Shown: positions 24,635-32,327 of the stretch, one piece after another | Layout of the letters: each line of letters begins with the position of its first letter | Position numbering within the stretch: the stretch's first letter is position 1 | Assembly: GCF_014649115.1 (NCBI RefSeq) | Contig: NZ_BMSK01000012.1 | Coordinates: 186,001 to 250,000 of the forward strand | From: Streptomyces eurythermus | Lineage (GTDB): Bacteria > Actinomycetota > Actinomycetes > Streptomycetales > Streptomycetaceae | Reading direction: 5' to 3' | DNA length: 64,000 nt | Notes under the pieces: model-generated | What the model saw: only the letters and a program-made list of their open reading frames with translations | Database searches by the model: none | What the model was told of the DNA's origin: nothing | Position numbers and translations under genes: made by a program

Positions 24635-26365
24635 GTGGGCCGGGTCAATGACGAGGTCGAGGCGGTGCTGCAGGAGTACGCCGATCTCATCGCGATCACC
24701 GGAGGGGACGCGTTCAAGGCGCGTGCCTATGAGAAGGCGGCGCGGGCGATCGGCGGGCATCCGGCGGATGTCTCCACGCTGGAGCCGGACGCGCTGCGGG
24801 AGATCCCGAACGTGGGGCGGTCGATCGCCGACAAGGTGACCGAGTATCTGCGCACGGGCCGGATCGCGGTGGTCGAGGAGCGCCGGTCGGAGATCCCCGC
24901 GGGAGTGCGGGAGCTGATCACGATCCCGACGCTGGGGCCGAAGAAGGCGCTGCGGCTCTACGAGGACCTGCGCATCTCGTCGGTGGACGAGCTGGCCGCG
25001 GCCATCGAGGCGGACGCGCTGGCGGACCTGAAGGGGTTCGGGGAGAAGACGCAGGAGAACATCCGGCACGGCATCGAGCTGCTCCGGCGGGCGGGCGGCC
25101 GGGTGCCGCTGTCGCTGGCGCTGGACACCGCCGAGGAGATCCTCGCCGAGCTGTCCGGGGTGACGGGCTGCTGGCGCTGTGCGTACGCCGGTTCGCTGCG
25201 CCGGATGCGGGAGACCGTCGGGGATCTGGACGTGCTGGTGGCGGCGAAGCGGTCGGCCCCGTTCATGGACGCGCTGTGCGCGCTGCCGGACACCGCGGAG
25301 GTCGTGGCGCGGGGCACGAAGAAGACCTCGGTGCGCACCGGCAGGGGGCTCCAGGTGGATCTGCGGGTGGTGCCGCCGGAGTCGTGGGGCGCGGCGATGC
25401 AGTACTTCACCGGTTCCAAGGCGCACAACATCCGCACCCGGACCATCGCCGGGCACCAGGGGCTGAAGCTCTCCGAGTACGGCCTGTTCGACACCGACGG
25501 CGGGGAGCCGGTCGCCTCCCGCACCGAGGAGGAGGTGTACGCGCGGCTCGGCCTGCCGTGGATCGCGCCGCCGTTGCGCGAGGACCGCGGGGAGATCGAG
25601 GCGGCGCTGCGCGGCGAGCTGCCCGAGGTGGTGACCGAGCGGGACATCCGCGGCGACCTGCACACGCACACCGATCTCACGGACGGTCTGGCCTCGCTGG
25701 AGGCGATGGTGGACGCCGCCGCCGAGCGCGGTTACGCCTACTTCGCGGTCACCGACCACGCGCCCGACCTGTACATGCAGCGCATGACGGACGAGAAGAT
25801 CCTCGCCCAGCGGGAGCGGCTGCGCGAGCTGGACGGCACCCGTGGCCGGACGCGGCTGCTGCACGGCACGGAGCTGAACATCGGGCCGGACGGGGAGGTG
25901 GACTGGCCGGCGGAGTTCCTGGCGGGGTTCGATCTGTGCGTGGCCTCGCTGCACTCCCACTTCGACCTGGGCCGTACGGCGATGACCCGGCGGCTGGTAC
26001 GGGCCTGCGAGAACCCGTACGTCAATGTCATCGGGCATCCGACCACCCGGCTGATCGGCAGGCGGCCGGGGGTGGACGCCGACTGGGACGAGGTGTTCGC
26101 CGCGTGCGCGCGCACCGGCACCGCGCTGGAGGTCAACGCGCAGCCGGACCGGCTGGACCTGCGCGACGAGGACATCCTGCGGGCCAGGGAGCACGGGGTG
26201 CGGTTCGCCGTGAACACCGACGCGCACTCCGTGCCGCACCTCGGCCAGATGCGCTACGGCGTGGCCACCGCGCAGCGCGGCTGGCTGACCAGGGACGAGG
26301 TGATCAACGCCTGGCCGCTGACCCGGCTGCGCGCCTTTCTGCGCAAGGGCGGGCGGCGGCCCTGA
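24635..26365 (+). CDS. polX: DNA polymerase X family protein with PHP domain
   Basis: A 576-residue PolX-type DNA repair protein. The N-terminal 8-kDa-like and helix-hairpin-helix region (GGDAFKARAYEKAARAIGG; IPNVGRSIADKV) is followed by the polymerase palm with GSLRRMRETVGDLDVLV, where the Asp pair binds metal. A C-terminal PHP domain (RGDLHTHTDLTDGLASLEAMV, TDHAP, NTDAHS) in this family gives 3'-5' exonuclease or AP-endonuclease activity. The GTG start at 24635 fits the family N-terminus, though the ribosome site is weak. It begins just outside the accessory island and converges on the CapA gene. Confidence 0.93.
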   Translation: MGRVNDEVEAVLQEYADLIAITGGDAFKARAYEKAARAIGGHPADVSTLEPDALREIPNVGRSIADKVTEYLRTGRIAVVEERRSEIPAGVRELITIPTLGPKKALRLYEDLRISSVDELAAAIEADALADLKGFGEKTQENIRHGIELLRRAGGRVPLSLALDTAEEILAELSGVTGCWRCAYAGSLRRMRETVGDLDVLVAAKRSAPFMDALCALPDTAEVVARGTKKTSVRTGRGLQVDLRVVPPESWGAAMQYFTGSKAHNIRTRTIAGHQGLKLSEYGLFDTDGGEPVASRTEEEVYARLGLPWIAPPLREDRGEIEAALRGELPEVVTERDIRGDLHTHTDLTDGLASLEAMVDAAAERGYAYFAVTDHAPDLYMQRMTDEKILAQRERLRELDGTRGRTRLLHGTELNIGPDGEVDWPAEFLAGFDLCVASLHSHFDLGRTAMTRRLVRACENPYVNVIGHPTTRLIGRRPGVDADWDEVFAACARTGTALEVNAQPDRLDLRDEDILRAREHGVRFAVNTDAHSVPHLGQMRYGVATAQRGWLTRDEVINAWPLTRLRAFLRKGGRRP

Positions 26366-26395
26366 GGGCGCACGGGCGGGCGGCGGTCCTGAGGG
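26348..26395. repeat. Duplication of the polX 3' end
   Basis: A 21-base segment containing the polX stop codon (26348-26368) recurs at 26375-26395 with one mismatch. The second TGA is 27 bases on, in the same frame. Confidence 0.7.
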
Positions 26396-26446
26396 ACGGT
26401 TCTCCGGTGCGCCGACGGCCGGCTTCACCCGCTCCCGCGGCCGGTC

Positions 26447-27586
26447 TCAACGCAGTGGCCGTACCGTGAGCGTGCCGTCGGGTCCGTGGTCGACGCGGGT
26501 GGCGTGGCGGCGGGCGTGGGTGTCCAGGACGTCGCGCAGCCAGGCGGTGTCGGCGGCACTCGCGTGCTCCAGGCGCATCCGGCGGGCACGCAGCGGCACC
26601 AGTCGCGCTCCGGTCAGCCGGCCGGTGCCGGGCTCGGCCGACACCAGGTACAGCAGGCGCAGGTCGTCGCGGTAGCTCTCGTAGCCGCCGATGCCCTCGT
26701 AGTCGTCGACGAGGTCGCCGCAGCCGTACAGGACGAGCCGGTCCCGGTAGATCTCCGGCGGGCGCGGGTGGTGCGAGGAGTGGCCGTGGACGATGTCGGC
26801 GCCCGCGTCGACGACGGCGTGGGCGAAGCGGACCTCGTCGCGGGTGACGGTATAGCCCCAGTTGGGCCCCCAGTGGACGGAGGCGACGACGATGTCCCCG
26901 GGCCGCCGGTGCTGCCGCAGGCGGTCGGCGAAGTCCAGGGCGGCGGCCGTGGTCGGCCCGGCGGCGAGGGCGACGCCGGGGCGTTCGGCGGTGGCGGCCC
27001 AGCCGTGCGGGATGCCGCTGGAGGGCATGCCGAAGGCGAGGACCAGGACGCGTCCGCCGGTGCGCAGCGGGACGGCCGCGGGACGCCACGCGGCGGTCGC
27101 GTCGGGGCCGGCGCCGGCGGTGCGCAGTCCGGCGGCGGCGAGGGAGTCCAGGGTGTCGGCGAGGCCGGCGGGGCCGAAGTCGAGGACGTGGTTGTTGGCG
27201 AGGACGCAGACGTCGGGGCGGGCGGCGGCGAGGCAGGGCAGATTGGCCGGGTGCATCCGGTAGTGGACGGCCTTGCCGGGGGCGTGGTCGCCGTCGGAGG
27301 TGACGGCGGTCTCCAGGTTGATCACCCGGGCGTCGGGCGCGGCGCGCTCCAGGACGGGCAGGGCCTCGCCCCAGGGCCAGGCGGGGTCCACGGGCCGGGG
27401 CACCGGGCCGTTCACGGCCTCCGCCAGGGCGATGTAGTCCCGGGCGTCGTGGAGGTAGTCCTCCCGCAGGGCCGGATCGGCCGGGTGCGCGAGGATCTGG
27501 TCGATGCCCCGGCCGAGCATGACGTCCCCGGCCAGGAAGAGCGTGACGGGCCCCTCGGGCATGGTCTCTGCCTGACCCTCCGGCAT
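26447..27586 (-). CDS. CapA family poly-gamma-glutamate-synthesis-like protein
   Basis: A protein of about 379 residues with the CapA/PgsA metallophosphatase-like fold. Signatures are LFLAGDVMLGRGID, VINLETAVT, VLANNHVLDFG, VASVHWGPNWGYT and HGHSSHHPRPPEIY. CapA homologues are named after capsule polyglutamate export in Bacillus, but stand-alone actinobacterial members have no proven role. No signal peptide was found, so it seems cytoplasmic. Four in-frame ATGs lie in a 24-base tandem repeat; ATG 27586 is chosen because GGGAGG lies 5 bases upstream, while 27634 would add 16 residues of repeat. It follows the phosphoribosyltransferase fusion gene closely. Confidence 0.82.
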   Translation of the reverse strand: MPEGQAETMPEGPVTLFLAGDVMLGRGIDQILAHPADPALREDYLHDARDYIALAEAVNGPVPRPVDPAWPWGEALPVLERAAPDARVINLETAVTSDGDHAPGKAVHYRMHPANLPCLAAARPDVCVLANNHVLDFGPAGLADTLDSLAAAGLRTAGAGPDATAAWRPAAVPLRTGGRVLVLAFGMPSSGIPHGWAATAERPGVALAAGPTTAAALDFADRLRQHRRPGDIVVASVHWGPNWGYTVTRDEVRFAHAVVDAGADIVHGHSSHHPRPPEIYRDRLVLYGCGDLVDDYEGIGGYESYRDDLRLLYLVSAEPGTGRLTGARLVPLRARRMRLEHASAADTAWLRDVLDTHARRHATRVDHGPDGTLTVRPLR

Positions 27587-27634
27587 GGTCGCCTCCCGGC
27601 CCCCGGGCATGGCCCCCGCCCGGCCCTCCGGCAT
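27556..27634 (-). repeat. 24-base tandem repeat at the CapA gene start
   Basis: Three and a half degenerate 24-base units code for MPEGRAGA, MPGGREAT, MPEGQAET and MPEGPVTL. Each unit supplies an ATG, and the unit before can supply a GGAGG-like ribosome site. Only the third ATG has ideal spacing. Confidence 0.7.
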
Positions 27635-27643
27635 GGTCGCCGC

Positions 27644-28948
27644 CTAGACGTGCGCGGGTGCCATGTGGTCGGTGAACCAGGCGCACGCCAGCTCGGTGAC
27701 CCGCTCCAGGGTGCCGGGCTCCTCGAAGAGGTGGGTGGCGCGGGGGACGACGGCCAGCCGGTTCTCGCAGCGCAGCCGGGCCTGTGCGTCCCGGTTGAGG
27801 TCGAGCACCATCGGGTCGGCGCCGCCGACGATGAGCAGGGTGGGTGCCGTCACCTCGGGCAGCCGGGCCCCGGCGAGGTCGGGCCGGCCGCCGCGGGAGA
27901 CGACGGCGGCGGGCCGCGCGGCGGGGTCGGCGGCGGCCCACAGGGCGGCCGCGGCGCCGGTGCTGGCGCCGAAGTAGCCGATGGCGAGCCCCTCGGCGTC
28001 GGGTTCCTCGCGCAGCCAGGCGGTGGCGTCCAGCAGCCGGCCGGCCAGCAGCGCGATGTCGAAGACGTTGCCCCGGTCGGCCTCCTCCGCGTCGGTGAGC
28101 AGGTCGAACAGCAGGGTGCCGAGCCCGGCCCGGTGCAGTCCTTCGGCGACGAACCGGTTGCGCGGACTGTGCCGGCTGCTGCCGCTGCCGTGGGCGAAGA
28201 CCACGACGCCGGTGGCACCGTCCGGCACGGTGAGCCGTCCGCCGAGCCGGACGGCTCCGGCGGTCACGGTGACCTCCCGGGCGCCGGACGCGGCGCCCGC
28301 GGTGTGCCGGTGGCGCTCGGCGGCCCGCCGCAGGCAGGCGGTGACCTCCTCGTCCTCGACCTGGGTGAAGTCGGTGTAGAACTGGCCGACGGCGGCGAAG
28401 TCCCAGGGGGTGTGCAGGCACACCAGGTCGTCGGCGTCCTCGCCGAGCCGGCGGGTGAAGTCGCGGGGGGCGACCGGGACGGCCAGCACGACGCGGGCCG
28501 CGCCCCGGGCGCGGGCGACGCGGCAGGCGACCCGGGCGGTGGAGCCGGTGGCGACGCCGTCGTCCACCACGACGGCGGTCCGGCCGGCGACCGGGGCCGG
28601 GGTGGTGGCGCCCCGGTAGCGCGCGCCGCGCTCGGCGAGGACGCGGCGCTCTCGTTCCTCGACCGCCGCGAGGTCGTCCGGGCCGACGCCGGTGGCGCGC
28701 AGCACTTCCTGGTTGATCACGCGTACACCGTCCTCGCCGATCGCCCCCATGCCCAGCTCGGGCTGGTAGGGCACGCCGAGTTTGCGTACGAGCAGGACGT
28801 CCAGGGGCGCGTCGAGCGCCTCGGCGACGGCCGCGGCGACCGGTACGCCGCCCCGGGGCAGTCCGAGCACCACCACGTCCTGGCCCCTGAGGTACTCCAG
28901 GCGCTGCCCCAGCAGCCGGCCGGCTTCCGGGCGGTTCGCGAAACGCAC
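27644..28948 (-). CDS. Phosphoribosyltransferase fused to dienelactone-hydrolase-like domain
   Basis: A 434-residue two-domain protein. Residues 1-215 form a type I phosphoribosyltransferase fold with the PRPP loop VVVDDGVATGSTA and an N-terminal VVLGLPRGGVPVA. Residues 225-430 form an alpha/beta hydrolase. The nucleophile Ser is in YFGASTGAAAA, an Asp in IVGGADPMVLD and a His in PRATHLFEEPG. Similar fusions occur in actinobacterial and proteobacterial stress or dormancy loci; the substrate is unknown. It sits between the DUF1876 gene and the CapA gene, all on the minus strand, suggesting one unit. Confidence 0.88.
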   Translation of the reverse strand: MRFANRPEAGRLLGQRLEYLRGQDVVVLGLPRGGVPVAAAVAEALDAPLDVLLVRKLGVPYQPELGMGAIGEDGVRVINQEVLRATGVGPDDLAAVEERERRVLAERGARYRGATTPAPVAGRTAVVVDDGVATGSTARVACRVARARGAARVVLAVPVAPRDFTRRLGEDADDLVCLHTPWDFAAVGQFYTDFTQVEDEEVTACLRRAAERHRHTAGAASGAREVTVTAGAVRLGGRLTVPDGATGVVVFAHGSGSSRHSPRNRFVAEGLHRAGLGTLLFDLLTDAEEADRGNVFDIALLAGRLLDATAWLREEPDAEGLAIGYFGASTGAAAALWAAADPAARPAAVVSRGGRPDLAGARLPEVTAPTLLIVGGADPMVLDLNRDAQARLRCENRLAVVPRATHLFEEPGTLERVTELACAWFTDHMAPAHV

Positions 28949-28964
28949 GGCGGCGCTCCTTCCT

Positions 28965-29276
28965 TCACTCGCGGGACAGCCAGAGCGGCGCCGGGCCGTC
29001 GGTGTCGGCCGCTCCGGTGGCCTTCATGTCGCCGTCGGCGGCGCGCAGCAGCATGCGGCCCATGGCGATCAGGGCGCGCCCGGCGGCCAGTTCGTCGCCG
29101 ATCTCGGGCATCGCCCGGTCGCTGGGGCTGCGGCGGGCCCCGGCGTGGCTCTCCAGGACATTGTCCCCGGTGTCCAGGACGATCCGGGCCGTGGTGTCCG
29201 GATCGTGCTCGGACAGGTACACGTTCAGCCGCCATTCCTTGACGGCGGGAGGCCGGCTGCTCACGGGTCCGGTCAT
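28965..29276 (-). CDS. DUF1876 family protein
   Basis: A 103-residue small protein of the DUF1876 (dsRBD-like fold) family, seen in actinobacteria, often near dormancy/stress-type proteins. The sequence shows VKEWRLNVYLSEHDPDTTARIVL near the N-terminus and a central IGDELAAGRALIAMGRMLLRAA helix. Function unknown. ATG 29276 is preferred because GAGGTCGAGG precedes it; a longer frame starting at 29369 is Pro/Arg-rich and unlikely. It is 16 bases upstream of the phosphoribosyltransferase fusion, so the two are probably co-transcribed. Confidence 0.86.
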   Translation of the reverse strand: MTGPVSSRPPAVKEWRLNVYLSEHDPDTTARIVLDTGDNVLESHAGARRSPSDRAMPEIGDELAAGRALIAMGRMLLRAADGDMKATGAADTDGPAPLWLSRE

Positions 29277-29377
29277 CCTCGACCTCACCTCCCTGTGTGC
29301 CGGTGTGCGGTCCGGCTCTTCCACTGTGCACCCGGCCCCTGCCGGGCGCCTCCCCTGCCCCGGGCACAATGGGCGCC

Positions 29378-29755
29378 ATGACCTCGCGCACCTGCCCCTG
29401 CGGGCTCCCCCAGTCGTACGACGCCTGCTGCGGCCGTTTCCACGCGGGGCGGGCCGCAGCGCCGACCGCGGAGCTGCTGATGCGCTCGCGGTACAGCGCG
29501 TTCGTCAAGGGAGACACGGCGTACCTGCTGCGCACCTGGCATCCGCGGACGCGGCCGGAGCGGCTGGCCCTCGACCCGGGGATGAAGTGGACGGGGCTCG
29601 AGATCCTGGACACGGCCGACGGGTCGGCGTTCCACAGCACGGGCACGGTGGAGTTCCGCGCCTCCTACCGCGGCGGCGCGCTGCGTGAGCGGAGCCGGTT
29701 CGAGCGGGTGGCCGGCGCGTGGGTGTACGTGGACGGGGAGTTCCCGGAGGACTGA
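29378..29755 (+). CDS. YchJ family protein with SEC-C motif
   Basis: A 125-residue YchJ-like protein. The N-terminal zinc-binding SEC-C element is CPCGLPQSYDACCGRFH, followed by RSRYSAFVKGDTAYLLRTWHP, typical of the family, and a small NTF2-like beta domain ending YVDGEFPED. Role is not established in any organism I know of. An ATG at 29369 would add three residues (MGA). It is a single plus-strand gene facing away from the DUF1876 operon. Confidence 0.92.
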   Translation: MTSRTCPCGLPQSYDACCGRFHAGRAAAPTAELLMRSRYSAFVKGDTAYLLRTWHPRTRPERLALDPGMKWTGLEILDTADGSAFHSTGTVEFRASYRGGALRERSRFERVAGAWVYVDGEFPED

Positions 29756-29888
29756 GGATCCGCGGCGGAAGCGGATCGTGTGCGTCCCCTGGTCGGGGCT
29801 CCGTCGAACCGCCCTCTCCCCCGTACCCCGGCGGCCTTGGTGTGCGATTCCCCTCCCCTGAAGGGCATGAACACGCCAGACTGAGGTC

Positions 29889-30883
29889 ATGTCAGCGGAT
29901 TTGGCGACCATGGCGATCACCGCCATGACGACCAGCATCGCCTCCGGCGCCGGAAGTGCCGTCGTCGACGAGGTGCGGCAGCTCGTCCGGTCCCGGCTGA
30001 GCCGGTCCGAGGACGGGCGCGGTGCGATGGAGCGGTTCGAGGCCGAGCCCGGCGCCGACGAGGCGGCGAACGCCGTGCGGGACCGGCTCGCCCGCGCCCT
30101 GGAGGCCGACCCGGAGTTCGCCGGCCGGCTGTGGGCCGCCCTGCAGCCGTCCGCGCCTCCGGCCCAGACCCGCCATGGCCATCCACATCGGGGGCAACGC
30201 GGACCGCAGCACGATCGTCATCGGTCCGGTGCAGTTGCCCCGGACCAAGGGGGTGATGGCCGCCCTGGTGGCCGGGGTGGTGGTGCTCGCCGTGCTGCTC
30301 GTCATCGGCTTCCGCACCGTGCTGCACGGTGTCACCGGTGACGACGGCGGTGGCGGCGGGTCCGGTGACGCCAGGAGGGTCGCCGCGCTGAAGGACTCCG
30401 CCACCGCCGAGGCGGTGCTGCCGGACTCCGGGAGCCTTCCCGCGGGCTGGGAGGTGACCGAGGCGGCCAAGGTCACCGAGGGGGTCCCGGACGACTGCAG
30501 CACCGCGTGCGAAGGGGCCGCCTTCACCGCCACGGTGCGGTACGAGAACGAGCGGCCGCTCGCGGGGGCCTTCTTCTACGTCCAGGCGTACCCACGCCGA
30601 GCGGCGCTTCGAGGACTACCGGGCGACCATCGACACGAGCGTCTACTCGTCCATGTCCCTGCCCTCGATGGGGGACGAGAGCGCGGCCTACCGGAAGGGA
30701 ATCGTCAACGGCGAGCACGCGGAGGCGGGGGTGCTCGTCGGGACGGTCGTCACCTGGGTGACCTACCGGACGGACAGCGGTGAACTCGGCCCCTCGGCGC
30801 TCGAATCCCTCGCCCGCATGCTGTCCGACCGTGCCCAGCAGGCCCAGAACGGCACCGCGCCCTCCGCCGGGGCCGAGTTCTGA
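29889..30883 (+). pseudogene. Membrane-anchored hypothetical protein broken by two frameshifts
   Basis: Three consecutive reading frames form what looks like one protein of about 330 residues. Part one (29889 to about 30145) gives a helical domain (VDEVRQLVRSRLSRSEDGRG...). Part two, in the +1 frame (about 30150-30591), gives IHIGGNADRSTIVIG, a membrane helix (MAALVAGVVVLAVLLVIGF) and an extracellular domain with two Cys (DDCSTACEG). Part three, again +1 (30593-30883), continues HAERRFEDYRATIDTS to AGAEF. Each junction needs one base removed; the second lies in a CCC run at 30591-30594. No ribosome site exists before the ATG at 30175, so separate genes are less likely. Sequencing error cannot be excluded. 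Confidence 0.65.
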
Positions 30884-30919
30884 TCCGGCGCCAGGGCCGG
30901 GTTCTGATCCCCGGCGCGC

Positions 30920-31621
30920 TCAGGGGGCCAGGATGTCCAGTTCCTGGAGGGCGCCCGCGGTGATCTCCCGGGTCAGTTCCTCGGCGCGGACCGCGTCCCG
31001 GGCACGGACCGCCTCGGCGAGCCGTACGTGCAGGGTGACGGCGGCCGGGTCGGGGTCCTCGAACATGACCTCGTGCCGGGTGCGACCGGACAGCACCTCC
31101 GCGACGACATCGCCGAGGCGGGCGAACATCTCGTTGCCGGAGGCGTTGAGGATGACCCGGTGGAAGGACACGTCGTGGAACAGGTAGTCCTCGAGCCGGT
31201 GGCCGCGTGAGTTGGCCACCATGCCGAGGGCGCACCGGGTGAGTTCGGCGCACTGCTCGGCCGTGGCGTGCTGGGCGGCCAGGCCCGCCGCGACGGGTTC
31301 GACGGCGGAGCGCAGCACGGTGAGCGAGCGCAGCTGGTGCGGACGGTCGGCGCCGGCCAGCCGCCAGCGGATGACCTGCGGGTCGTAGACGTTCCACTCG
31401 GCCTTGGGGCGGACCGTGACGCCCACCCGGCGGCGGGACTCGACCAGGTGCATGGACTCCAGCACGCGGACCGCCTCGCGCATCACCGAGCGGGACACCT
31501 CGAAGTGCTGTGCCAGCTCGTCGGTCCGCAGAACGCTGCCCGGCGGGTACTCGCCGGACGTGATGGCGGGGCCGAGGGTGTCCAGTACATGGCCGTGCAG
31601 CCCCCGGCCCCGTGTGCTCAT
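30920..31621 (-). CDS. gntR: FadR/GntR family regulator of gluconate genes
   Basis: A 233-residue GntR-superfamily regulator of the FadR type. The winged helix is at residues 10-75 (GEYPPGSVLRTDELAQHFEVSRSVMREAVRVLESM). The all-helical FCD domain has metal-site His and Asp (LFHDVSFHRVIL, HVRLAEAVRARD) and would bind gluconate or gluconate 6-phosphate. It is divergent from gntK-gntP, and the 140-base gap contains a FadR-consensus operator, so it most likely represses the gluconate genes. Symbol given by locus analogy. Confidence 0.88.
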   Translation of the reverse strand: MSTRGRGLHGHVLDTLGPAITSGEYPPGSVLRTDELAQHFEVSRSVMREAVRVLESMHLVESRRRVGVTVRPKAEWNVYDPQVIRWRLAGADRPHQLRSLTVLRSAVEPVAAGLAAQHATAEQCAELTRCALGMVANSRGHRLEDYLFHDVSFHRVILNASGNEMFARLGDVVAEVLSGRTRHEVMFEDPDPAAVTLHVRLAEAVRARDAVRAEELTREITAGALQELDILAP

Positions 31622-31655
31622 GCACTCAGCGTACGGCGCGGATCACGGACATAAA

Positions 31656-31666
31656 AAGTCAGACTT
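31656..31666. promoter_or_regulatory. Probable GntR operator
   Basis: Perfect odd palindrome AAGTCAGACTT, 35 bases upstream of the gntR start and about 97 bases upstream of gntK. It fits the FadR-subfamily pattern yGTM-N-KACy (GTC-A-GAC). It lies in an AT-rich stretch with promoter-like TTATAC. Confidence 0.65.
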
Positions 31667-31762
31667 ATACGTCACACTCTCTTGAATTCGTCGTACCTAA
31701 TGGGTTTCAGTGTGGCGACGCCGCAGTGGCGTCGGATGTCGAGGAAGACAGCGAGGCAGTTA

Positions 31763-32290
31763 ATGCGAACCCCCCAGGTCGTCGTCGTGATGGGCGTCGC
31801 GGGGACGGGCAAGACCACCATCGGTCCCTTGCTCGCCGCGCGGCTGGGCGTCCCGTACGCCGAGGGCGACGACTTCCACCCGCAGGCCAACATCGACAAG
31901 ATGTCGGCCGGGATCCCGCTCGACGACGCCGACCGCTGGCCGTGGCTGGACGCCATCGGGCACTGGGCGCACGGCAGGGCCGGACTGGGCGGAGTGGTCA
32001 GCAGCTCCGCGCTGAAGCGGGTCTACCGCGACCGGCTGCGGGCCGTGGCACCCGGGATCGTGTTCCTGCACCTGACGGGCGACCGCCGGCTGATCGAGGA
32101 ACGGATGTCCCAGCGGCAGGGCCACTTCATGCCGACCGCGCTGCTGGACTCCCAGTTCGCCACGCTCCAGCCGCTCCAGCCGGACGAGGCGGGAGTCGCC
32201 GTGGACGTCAGCGGCGGCCCCGAGGAGATCACCGAGCGGGCCGTGCAGGCCCTCGCGGCGCTTCCCGACACCGCGGGCAGCTCTCACTAG
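31763..32290 (+). CDS. gntK: Gluconokinase
   Basis: A 175-residue P-loop kinase that phosphorylates D-gluconate to 6-phosphogluconate for the pentose phosphate pathway. The Walker A is MGVAGTGKTT at residues 9-18. Other signatures are AEGDDFHPQANIDKMSAGIPLDDADRWPWL and SSSALKRVYRDRLR. The ATG at 31763 with GCGAGG 6 bases before is chosen; an ATG at 31682 in frame would add an unlikely basic extension overlapping the promoter region. It is 37 bases upstream of gntP, with which it forms the gluconate operon. Confidence 0.95.
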   Translation: MRTPQVVVVMGVAGTGKTTIGPLLAARLGVPYAEGDDFHPQANIDKMSAGIPLDDADRWPWLDAIGHWAHGRAGLGGVVSSSALKRVYRDRLRAVAPGIVFLHLTGDRRLIEERMSQRQGHFMPTALLDSQFATLQPLQPDEAGVAVDVSGGPEEITERAVQALAALPDTAGSSH

Positions 32291-32327
32291 CGCCCCCAGA
32301 AATCCCCCGTAACCGCAAGGAACCCCC

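Noticed and set aside
30175..30783. Separate intact gene starting at ATG 30175
   Set aside because: No ribosome site, and its 3' text after 30591 is a Pro/Arg shadow while true continuation lies in the next frame.
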